Below, piece by piece: positions 1 through 5,373 of a stretch of DNA of 5,373 nt. Under the pieces are notes generated by a model. That model ran no database searches. It was not told the DNA's origin and worked only from the letters and a program-made list of their open reading frames with translations. This stretch comes from Bacillota bacterium. GTDB taxonomy: Bacteria > Bacillota > Sulfobacillia > RBS10-35. The stretch spans positions 1 to 5,373 of the forward strand of contig JASBVX010000119.1 in NCBI GenBank assembly GCA_029960865.1. Direction: 5' to 3'. The position numbers and the translations under genes were made by a program. The number at the start of each line of letters is the position of its first letter. Within the stretch, counting starts at the first letter, position 1.

Positions 1-415
1 CCACGTGATCGATAGCCTTCACATAGACGGCTTTCAGTTCCTTGTGCCGCATGGCAAACGCTTCTTCGACCATCAATCGTACCCTGGCTTCGGCTTCTTC
101 CTGGGTGCAGCGCCCCGAGAACTCCATGATAACCCCGTGATCGTTTTCGGAGAAACCTACCCCTATGGCCGCCGCAATCCGCTCCCCGGGCTCATCGGAC
201 ATCAGGTAGCCGTAAGCAGTAGGTGCCAACGACCCTGCCGGCACGTCGAAACCTTCCTTGAGCCGGCATCCGGGCGGGAGAATGCTGCTGACTCGGATCA
301 GGTTGAGGTTGCCGATACCGGCTTCCAGAAGGGCGCAATCAAACGCATTCAAGAGGGTGGATCCCTCACCTTTGCCGACTGCCAGTTTCACAATGTCAGG
401 TCTGGTCACGTACAT
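1..415 (-). CDS. pdaD: Pyruvoyl-dependent arginine decarboxylase, 5' part (runs off left edge)
   Basis: This enzyme decarboxylates arginine to agmatine, the first step of one route to putrescine and spermidine, in the cytoplasm. The minus strand reads an uninterrupted 138-codon frame from ATG at 415 to the window edge, so the C-terminus is missing. Family signatures are clear: NAFDCALLEAGIGN at residues 23-36, then NLIRVSSILPPG at 38-49, PTAYGY at 65-70 and GVIMEFSG at 94-101. In this family the proenzyme cleaves itself between the two serines of the VSS motif (here Ser43-Ser44, matching Ser52-Ser53 of the Methanocaldococcus jannaschii enzyme), making the beta chain and the pyruvoyl cofactor on the alpha chain. 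Glu98 probably matches the conserved catalytic glutamate. A GGAG lies 5 nt before the ATG (424-421). The gene is divergent from the PBP gene; in related bacteria it often precedes speE/speB, which would lie outside the window. The family assignment is secure. Confidence 0.93.
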   Translation of the reverse strand, partial: MYVTRPDIVKLAVGKGEGSTLLNAFDCALLEAGIGNLNLIRVSSILPPGCRLKEGFDVPAGSLAPTAYGYLMSDEPGERIAAAIGVGFSENDHGVIMEFSGRCTQEEAEARVRLMVEEAFAMRHKELKAVYVKAIDHV

Positions 416-455
416 CCTCTCTCCGGCCTCCCCCAAGTTGATGGCACACCGCTAC

Positions 456-461
456 ATTATA
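456..461 (-). promoter_or_regulatory. Probable -10 box of the pdaD promoter
   Basis: The minus strand reads a perfect TATAAT from 461 to 456, about 40 nt before the pdaD ATG, which would give a leader of roughly 34 nt. At a 17-nt spacing the -35 position (484-479) reads GGGGCT, far from TTGACA. The promoter is thus either weak, activator-dependent or coincidental. The perfect hexamer in GC-rich DNA and its placement favour a real site. Confidence 0.5.
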
Positions 462-468
462 CGGCAAG

Positions 469-484
469 GGGGCAAAATAGCCCC
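469..484. repeat. Short GC-rich inverted repeat in the divergent spacer
   Basis: GGGGC (469-473) and GCCCC (480-484) are perfect inverted arms around an AAAATA centre. The dyad sits immediately before the PBP ribosome binding site and covers the -35 position of the proposed pdaD promoter. It could be an operator or a small leader hairpin. Five-base arms can also arise by chance in GC-rich DNA, so function is uncertain. Confidence 0.35.
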
Positions 485-485
485 T

Positions 486-492
486 GGGAGGG
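486..492 (+). promoter_or_regulatory. Ribosome binding site that fixes the PBP start
   Basis: GGGAGGG is strongly complementary to the 16S rRNA 3' end and is followed by a 7-nt spacer and then ACG at 500-502, in the PBP reading frame. Spacing and strength are ideal for initiation at 500, yet the codon there is not ATG, GTG or TTG. No comparably placed site precedes any other possible start. Confidence 0.6.
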
Positions 493-499
493 TTTATCC

Positions 500-2548
500 A
501 CGGAGTCCCGCAAGGCCCGCCGCAGCCGTTTCCGGCAAAGATCCTGGAGTTTTGCCTTCCTGCAGGTCGCCGGCTGGACCGCGATTCTCCTTTTGCTCCT
601 GGCGTCGGGCATCGCCGTGGCCGCCTCCCGGACACCCCTGCCGCCCCTTCAGCTTCCGGAAGCCAGCCGCCTCTACGATCGCCACGGCAGGCTTATCGGC
701 AGCTGGTTCGAAGAAAACCGCACTCCGGTCAGTTCCAGCCAGATCCCACCCCTTTTAAAAGCCGCCGTCATAGTCATGGAAGACGAGCGGTTCTATGAAC
801 ATCATGGAGTCGATCCCTATGGAATCGCCCGCGCTCTTTACCGCAACATCAGGGCGAGAAAGGTGGTGGAAGGCGGCAGCACCATTACGGCACAGCTGGT
901 GAAAAACCTTTACCTCTCCCCCGAAAAGACCCTGACCCGCAAGGCCAAAGAGCTCCTCCTAACGTTGAAGCTGGAACAGCAGTACAGCAAGGATCAGATC
1001 CTCACCATGTACCTCAACACCATCTATTTTGGCGATTCCGCCTACGGCGTGGAAACCGCCTCCGAATATTATTTCGGCAAGAGCGTTTCCGAGCTGGACT
1101 TGGGGGAAATCGCTCTCCTGGCCGGGATGCCCCGTTCCCCGGCTGCCTATTCCCCCCGCGCCCATCCTGAGGCAGCCAAAGCCCGGCGGGACCTGGTCCT
1201 GGAGCGCATGGCCCAAAAAGGCCTCATCACACCCCAAGAGCGGGATCGGGCCAAGGCCCAGCCGGTGCAGGTGGCCCGCCTGGCCCAGCCTCTTCCCCGC
1301 TCAGGATACCTTATGGACTACGTGCGCTCGGAAATCGCCACCCGCTACCCCGACATCGCGGCCCAGCTCTCGCGGGGCGGCTACCGCATTTTCACCACCA
1401 TCGACCTGGACGTGCAGTCGGCAGCTGCTGCGGCTCTGGAAAACCTCCCCGTGGCCGGAGAGACGGCCGCTGGAATTCCCCAGCCCCAGGGAGCCATCCT
1501 CGCGGTGGATCCCAGGAGCGGTGAGATCCTGGCCTACGTGGGCGGCCGGAACTATCAGGAAAGCCCTTTCGACCGCGTCCGGGACGCCCAGCGCCAGCCG
1601 GGGTCGGCCTTCAAACCCTTCGTGTACGTTACCGCCTTGGCCCAGCGGTTCCCCATGACCGCCACCCAAATCGACGAGCCTGTGAGCTTTCCCGGCAAAA
1701 CCCCCGAGGCACCCCCTTTCAGTCCCCTGAACTTCGATAAGACCTTCTCTTATCAACCGGTAGACATGACCACCGCTCTGGCCCGCTCTTTGAACGTGGT
1801 GACAGCTCGCTGGATGGCAGTGGTGGGACCCGATGCCGTGGCTCGCACCGCTAACCTGATGGGGATCGAAAGCCCGCTGGAACGAAGCATCCCCTTGGGC
1901 TTGGGGGCATCGGCCGTCAATTTGCGGGAACTGGTGCGGGCTTACACCCCTCTGGCCAACCTGGGCTGGCGGGCGGAAGTGTTCGCCGTGCGCCGGGTGG
2001 AAGACACCAAGGGGCGAGTCCTGGTCCCGGAAGGAACGTTCGGGCCCAGGGCTACCCGGGTGCTGGAACCGGGGGTGGCTTACATCGCCACCGCCATGCT
2101 AAAAAGCGTCTTTTACCCAGGATGGACCGGCCAGGGGCTGGGCTTAGGCGTCCCTGTGGCCGGCAAGACGGGCACCACCGACGAAGATGCCTGGTTCCTG
2201 GGCTACACCCCCACCCTTCTGGCGGGGGTGTGGGTGGGCTGGGATGATTACCGGCCCCTCCAGGGCCAGGGAGCCACCCTGGCGGGTCCCATCTGGCGCC
2301 GGGTGATGCTGGCGGGGCTGGAAGCCCAGGGCTATCCTCCTGAGGACTGGTCCATGCCCAGCGATGTGGTGGCGGTGGGAGATGCGTACTACCTCAAGGG
2401 AACGGAGCCGGAGATGGGTCCCTGGAACTGGGCCCCCGGTGGGGAACCGCCACCCATGCCGGTACCCGCAGGGAGCGGCGATATCAGGGGCGACGGGGTT
2501 GCTCCTTCCTCTCCGCCTCCCCCTCCCGAAGAAAGGAGCTCTCCTTAA
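500..2548 (+). CDS. Class A penicillin-binding protein (PBP1A family), bifunctional peptidoglycan synthase
   Basis: The protein polymerises lipid II into glycan strands and crosslinks stem peptides on the outer face of the cytoplasmic membrane. Counting from 500 it has 682 residues, normal for the family: a short basic cytoplasmic tail (1-15), a membrane anchor (about 18-42), a GT51 glycosyltransferase domain (about 62-235) and a transpeptidase domain (about 325-610). GT51 motifs are EDERFYEHHG from Glu94, the presumed catalytic acid, GGSTITAQ (125-132) and LLAGMPRSPAAYSP near 206-219. Transpeptidase motifs are SAFK with nucleophile Ser369, SLN (430-432) and KTGTT (556-560). A proline-rich tail follows residue 646. 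The frame stays open leftward to position 5, but that stretch is antisense to pdaD. Between a GTG near 140 and a TTG at 593 inside the membrane helix there is no standard start, so 500 is chosen from the ribosome binding site and the restored basic N-terminus. Function is secure; the start is not. Confidence 0.93.
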   Translation, partial: TESRKARRSRFRQRSWSFAFLQVAGWTAILLLLLASGIAVAASRTPLPPLQLPEASRLYDRHGRLIGSWFEENRTPVSSSQIPPLLKAAVIVMEDERFYEHHGVDPYGIARALYRNIRARKVVEGGSTITAQLVKNLYLSPEKTLTRKAKELLLTLKLEQQYSKDQILTMYLNTIYFGDSAYGVETASEYYFGKSVSELDLGEIALLAGMPRSPAAYSPRAHPEAAKARRDLVLERMAQKGLITPQERDRAKAQPVQVARLAQPLPRSGYLMDYVRSEIATRYPDIAAQLSRGGYRIFTTIDLDVQSAAAAALENLPVAGETAAGIPQPQGAILAVDPRSGEILAYVGGRNYQESPFDRVRDAQRQPGSAFKPFVYVTALAQRFPMTATQIDEPVSFPGKTPEAPPFSPLNFDKTFSYQPVDMTTALARSLNVVTARWMAVVGPDAVARTANLMGIESPLERSIPLGLGASAVNLRELVRAYTPLANLGWRAEVFAVRRVEDTKGRVLVPEGTFGPRATRVLEPGVAYIATAMLKSVFYPGWTGQGLGLGVPVAGKTGTTDEDAWFLGYTPTLLAGVWVGWDDYRPLQGQGATLAGPIWRRVMLAGLEAQGYPPEDWSMPSDVVAVGDAYYLKGTEPEMGPWNWAPGGEPPPMPVPAGSGDIRGDGVAPSSPPPPPEERSSP

Positions 2549-2552
2549 GGAG
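2533..2552. repeat. Palindrome at the convergent PBP/yycI stop codons
   Basis: CTCCTTAAGGAG (2541-2552) is a perfect 12-bp palindrome whose central TTAA supplies the TAA stop of the PBP gene on the plus strand (2546-2548) and of yycI on the minus strand (2547-2545). A further AAGGAG at 2533-2538 pairs with CTCCTT at 2541-2546. In minus-strand RNA this gives a small stem followed by UCUUC, at best a weak terminator for the sensor operon. No clear intrinsic terminator with a long U tract is visible for either gene. Confidence 0.55.
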
Positions 2553-3438
2553 TGACACAACGGACGCTGCCGGCGTCTTCCACAAGGCCGCTGTAGGCGT
2601 TGACGTAGTAGATGTGGCCGGCACCCGTTTTCACTTGCCACACGGGAGGAACCTGAAACCGTTCCACCGGGCAGTAGATATCGGCAAAGTAGCCCAGGGT
2701 CACGGAGCGAATCTCTTCGTCGGCGGAGAGGTGGGGAGACAGGCGTAAGATGGCCTCCCACCACTTCAGGATGGGCTGGGGTTTGGCGGTGAAACCCTCG
2801 GGAAGGAGAAGCATCAGGGAAAGGTTCTCCACTCCTCCGGGGCCCACGGTGACCTTGGCGGGGCCGCTCACGGGGCGCCCCTTTTCGCTGAGATCTACCC
2901 CCACCGACCCCCAAAGGGGATAGCTTTCATAGCGCTGCTGGAAATAGACCGACCAGCGGCACGGGCCTTCCGCCACCACCTCGTCTACCGAGAGCTGGTT
3001 CACCAAGGAAGGGAGTCGGGAGGCCAGGAAGGCTTCGGCGATACCTTGGCTGTCCAGGGGACAGCTCCCCCCATTGCCTTCCTGACGGTACCATAAAAAA
3101 CCGGGATCGATGACCACCAGTTGCCCTCCCGGCCAGCGAAAGATGCGGGTGCCGGGCGCCCCCTGGAAGGATTCCGCCTCCGGGGGCACAAGGGCTGAAA
3201 CATCGAGTTGGCCGTAAGAGAGGGTCAAGAGAGCCATGGCGGCCGGCGCCTTGGCCGGAGGGTTGCCGGTAAAGGAAATCCCCGCCTTGAGCAGCTGCTC
3301 TTCCCCGCTGGGCTCGCCGCCGGTTCCCCCCGGCTCGCTTCCCTGCCCCCACCAGGTGCCCAGGAGGGGAGCAGCCAGGAAGAGATCGAGGATGAGGAAG
3401 GCGGCGATGAGGTAGGTCTTGAGGCGGCTGTCGTCCAT
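2545..3438 (-). CDS. yycI: YycI-type accessory protein of the WalK sensor kinase
   Basis: This is a membrane-anchored regulator of the essential WalRK-type cell-wall system. In Bacillus subtilis YycH and YycI bind WalK and hold its activity down; in Staphylococcus aureus they activate it, so the direction of the effect cannot be read here. The 297-residue protein has the expected plan: a short N-terminus (MDDSRLKTYLI), one membrane helix (about residues 9-27) and a large extracytoplasmic domain. The C-terminal segment with VPPVWQVKTG and YYVNAYSGLVED is typical of YycI. The ATG overlaps the yycH stop as TGATG, and a strong GAGGAGGG (3452-3445) lies 6 nt before it, inside the end of yycH. It is the last gene of the operon and ends tail to tail with the PBP gene. 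Identification rests on position, length, topology and these motifs; overall sequence conservation in this family is low. Confidence 0.85.
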   Translation of the reverse strand: MDDSRLKTYLIAAFLILDLFLAAPLLGTWWGQGSEPGGTGGEPSGEEQLLKAGISFTGNPPAKAPAAMALLTLSYGQLDVSALVPPEAESFQGAPGTRIFRWPGGQLVVIDPGFLWYRQEGNGGSCPLDSQGIAEAFLASRLPSLVNQLSVDEVVAEGPCRWSVYFQQRYESYPLWGSVGVDLSEKGRPVSGPAKVTVGPGGVENLSLMLLLPEGFTAKPQPILKWWEAILRLSPHLSADEEIRSVTLGYFADIYCPVERFQVPPVWQVKTGAGHIYYVNAYSGLVEDAGSVRCVTP

Positions 3439-4751
3439 CAGGGGCCCTCCTCGGGGTTAGGCACCACGGTTCCTGTCCACGCTTCGGCCCAGAGGGCGGG
3501 GCCCCCAGCGCCGACGAAGAGCCAGTAAGGCACCAAGACCTGGGGCTGGGGCGGATCGCCCGGAGGGCGCAGAACCAGAAGGATGGCCTCCACGGGGAAG
3601 GGCTCCCCACCTTCCTCCGACCATGTGTGGAGGATGCTTACCGGGTCTTTCACCTTCAGTCCTTTCTGACCGGGGAGAAGGGGCAGGGGGCGAAAGAGGC
3701 GGCGCCCATACTCTTTCACCCCCTGGTCATCCAGGGTAATCCCGAGGGCGGGGCGAGGATCCACAGCCGGCAGGAACCCTACCCTCTCCCCCCATTCCAC
3801 GTGAAACCGCCCTCCTTCTTGCTGGAACTTCCAAAGAAGGAGGGGTTCCTCCGGCCAGCCCCCATGGCCGCCCACGAAGCGGTCCACCCGGCTTATGGCC
3901 TGGGCCAGGCAGAGATCGGAGGGAAAGGAGATGCGCACCGCTTCGTACTGGAGGTTCTGGTCGAGCCGCAGGGTGGCTTCCCGATCGGTGAAGAGCACCT
4001 GGTCCGGCCCCAGATCGATCCTTCTCACCACAGCCATGTCGGGAAAGAAAGCTTCCGCCACCGAGCGGGCCGAAGGGAACTCCTCCCGGCGCAAAGGAAT
4101 GGCGGCCACCTCGGGGAGGGTGGCAGGGAGGGCCAAGGGACCGGTTTCAGGCCAACCCAAGGGAAGGGCGGCCTCCCGCAGCACCTCTCCGGGCTGCTGG
4201 GAAAGCCATGCCATCAGGTTCTCCGGTTCGCCGGGGAAACCCTCCAGCACCACCTCCCGCCCTTTGTCCCCCTGCCACAGGCCCAGGACCCACACTCCGC
4301 CCTCCCGGCGCAGGGACACCCGGGAAAACAGGATATCCTCTCCCTCCCGGCAGCCGGTTTCTCCCGGTTCCCACAGAACTGCCGCCAGGGACACGGGGGT
4401 TAGCCACATGACATCCAGGCTGCTCCTCGTTCCTTCCTCCCGCGAACGGGGCGCCGCTTCCCGCCAGGCCTGGACCGGAACCGCCGCCAGGACCCGACGA
4501 AAAAAGGTGCGGATCTCCGGGAAAACCCCCGCATCGTCAGCCGTCCAGCGCTTGTCAGCTTCCCAGTCAGTGGCGGCGTACGGGGAAAAGAGATCGGGCG
4601 GGATCTGAAGGGTAGATCCCTGGAAAAGGATGGGCGTTCCTGATAGGGACGCAGGGCTCACCCTGGCTTCCGGCCAAAAGAGGCGCCAAGAAAGATAGAA
4701 ACTGAGGATCACCAGGCCCACCAGAAAGCCCGCCTTCAAGGTTTCCTTCAC
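3438..4751 (-). CDS. yycH: YycH-type accessory protein of the WalK sensor kinase
   Basis: YycH is anchored in the membrane by one N-terminal helix and acts outside the cell with YycI to tune the WalK kinase. The 437-residue product has a basic start (MKETLKAG), a membrane helix at about residues 8-26 and a long extracytoplasmic part. The stretch FFPDMAVVRRI followed by LFTDREATLRLD and LQYEAV is the most recognisable YycH signature. Translation begins at GTG (4751-4749), overlapping the kinase stop as GTGA; a GAGGAG at 4768-4763 is 11 nt upstream. Its stop shares a base with the yycI start, so the three genes look translationally coupled. The 437 aa length is usual for the family. The family call is good; whether it represses or activates the kinase is unknown. 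Confidence 0.87.
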   Translation of the reverse strand: MKETLKAGFLVGLVILSFYLSWRLFWPEARVSPASLSGTPILFQGSTLQIPPDLFSPYAATDWEADKRWTADDAGVFPEIRTFFRRVLAAVPVQAWREAAPRSREEGTRSSLDVMWLTPVSLAAVLWEPGETGCREGEDILFSRVSLRREGGVWVLGLWQGDKGREVVLEGFPGEPENLMAWLSQQPGEVLREAALPLGWPETGPLALPATLPEVAAIPLRREEFPSARSVAEAFFPDMAVVRRIDLGPDQVLFTDREATLRLDQNLQYEAVRISFPSDLCLAQAISRVDRFVGGHGGWPEEPLLLWKFQQEGGRFHVEWGERVGFLPAVDPRPALGITLDDQGVKEYGRRLFRPLPLLPGQKGLKVKDPVSILHTWSEEGGEPFPVEAILLVLRPPGDPPQPQVLVPYWLFVGAGGPALWAEAWTGTVVPNPEEGP

Positions 4752-5373
4752 GGTTCTTCCGTCTCCTCGGCATAGCCCTCCCCCATGCGAGGAAGGGTGA
4801 ACGTCACGGAGGTCCCTTTCCCCACTTGGCTTTCGATAGCTATGTCCCCTCCGTGGCGGAGGATGATCTCCCGGGTGATGTAGAGACCCAGGCCGGTCCC
4901 CCCGAATTCCCGGGAGCGGCCCTTGTCCACCCGGTAAAACCGCTCGAAGATCCGGGGGAGATCCTGCTCGGGAATCCCGATCCCCGTATCGCGGATGGTT
5001 ACCGCTACCCCGGTCCGCCGGGCCTCTATCCTGATCGCCACCCTCCCACCGGGCGGCGTAAAGTCGAGAGCGTTGGTGAGGAGATTGGTCAGGACTTGCT
5101 CCATCTGTACCCGGTGGGCCAGGACTGCCGGCACCGGGCCAGGGACTTCCATGCTAATCTCAATGCCTTTGTCGGCAGCCCGGCCGGCCAGTTTTTCCAC
5201 CATCTCCTCGGCCACTTTTTCCAGGGGCAGGGGTTCCCTTTCCTCCAGATTTTCCCCGTGCTCCAGCCGGGAAATCTGCAAAAGGTCATTGACGATCTTG
5301 GTCATGCGGTCCACTTCCCCTTCGATGACCGCCAAAAAGCGGGCGGCCAGGGCGGGATCCTCCAGTGCTCCCT
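4748..5373 (-). CDS. walK: WalK-like sensor histidine kinase, C-terminal part (runs off right edge)
   Basis: Only the last 207 or so residues are present. The fragment begins in the dimerisation helices, just after where the phosphorylated histidine should be, with ALEDPALAARFLAVIEGEVDRM and LLQISRLEHGE closing the hairpin. The ATP-binding domain is complete: N box NLLTNALDFTP (around 5060-5092), G1 box DTGIGIP (4970-4990), F box FERFYRVDKGRSR, and G2 box GGTGLGL (around 4883-4903). The end, GGDI...GKGTSVTFTLP, matches the WalK/PhoR class. A WalK identity is inferred mainly from the two overlapping downstream genes, yycH and yycI. By family knowledge it would autophosphorylate and pass phosphate to a WalR regulator, presumably encoded to the right, controlling peptidoglycan hydrolases. 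A TTG at 5335 is an internal codon, since the frame and kinase homology continue to the window edge. PAS, HAMP and membrane segments cannot be checked. Confidence 0.85.
   Translation of the reverse strand, partial: GALEDPALAARFLAVIEGEVDRMTKIVNDLLQISRLEHGENLEEREPLPLEKVAEEMVEKLAGRAADKGIEISMEVPGPVPAVLAHRVQMEQVLTNLLTNALDFTPPGGRVAIRIEARRTGVAVTIRDTGIGIPEQDLPRIFERFYRVDKGRSREFGGTGLGLYITREIILRHGGDIAIESQVGKGTSVTFTLPRMGEGYAEETEEP

Larger units (their letters stand above)
416..499. promoter_or_regulatory. Divergent intergenic region between pdaD and the PBP gene
   Basis: This 84-bp spacer must hold the start signals of both flanking genes. It contains an AT-rich core at 453-461, a GC-rich dyad at 469-484 and the PBP ribosome binding site at 486-492. 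The AT core reads TATAAT on the minus strand; the same bases give only poor -10 matches (TACATT, TATACG) on the plus strand, and none has a convincing -35 at normal spacing. The plus-strand promoter is therefore unresolved. Confidence 0.6.

Noticed and set aside
441..758. ATG at 441 as a start for the PBP or for a separate small gene
   Set aside because: It is out of frame with the PBP, has no ribosome binding site, and its product resembles no protein I know; linking it to the PBP would need a frameshift for which I see no evidence.
2439..2545. Proline-rich PBP tail containing an RGD triplet as a special adhesion feature
   Set aside because: Pro/Gly/Ser-rich tails are common in class A PBPs, and an isolated RGD triplet carries no weight.
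2563..2577. GACGC/GCGTC hairpin just past the PBP stop as an intrinsic terminator
   Set aside because: The stem is only five pairs and is followed by TTCCAC, not a T tract; it also lies inside the yycI coding sequence.
2144..2914. Minus-strand open frame across the PBP 3' end and the yycI 3' end
   Set aside because: Its translation is arginine-, glycine- and proline-rich low-complexity sequence with no family features, and it overlaps two supported genes.
3627..4403. Long plus-strand open frame opposite yycH
   Set aside because: It is antisense to a well-supported yycH and its translation has no recognisable domain; long shadow frames are expected in GC-rich DNA.
1..5373. CRISPR arrays, insertion sequences, tRNA or rRNA genes, riboswitches
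   Set aside because: I saw no spaced direct repeats, transposase motifs, terminal inverted repeats or RNA gene signatures, and nearly all of the window is accounted for by five protein genes.

Overview
The window is GC-rich, densely coding bacterial DNA. It most resembles a high-GC member of the Firmicutes (Clostridia, perhaps the Moorella/Ammonifex/Desulfotomaculum side). This rests on a WalK-YycH-YycI type sensor operon, a hallmark of low-GC Gram-positive relatives, strong GGAGG-type ribosome binding sites, and a bacterial pyruvoyl-dependent arginine decarboxylase. The lineage is an inference from gene content; no rRNA or other marker is present.

Layout: (1) Positions 1-415, minus strand, hold the first 138 codons of a pyruvoyl-dependent arginine decarboxylase (pdaD) that runs off the left edge. 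It is easy to miss because the opposite strand is open throughout in the frame of the next gene. (2) An 84-bp divergent spacer (416-499) holds a consensus TATAAT facing pdaD, a short GC-rich dyad and a strong ribosome binding site facing right. (3) About 500-2548, plus strand, is a class A penicillin-binding protein with both glycosyltransferase and transpeptidase domains intact. It has no ATG, GTG or TTG at a sensible start; the best-placed initiation codon is an ACG. (4) From 5373 down to 2545, minus strand, lie three overlapping genes: the C-terminal part of a WalK-like histidine kinase, then yycH, then yycI. Their junctions are GTGA and TGATG overlaps, so they are almost certainly one translationally coupled operon. 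This operon converges on the penicillin-binding protein gene, and the two stop codons overlap inside a perfect palindrome with no intergenic space.

Together the genes point to envelope homeostasis. The kinase with its two membrane-anchored accessory proteins would sense and control cell-wall metabolism, and the neighbouring class A PBP makes and crosslinks peptidoglycan. The decarboxylase belongs to a separate, divergent polyamine (agmatine) unit. All the protein families are known and I see no undescribed system. The points worth a second look are the PBP start codon, the dyad in the divergent spacer, and the interlocked convergent gene ends.
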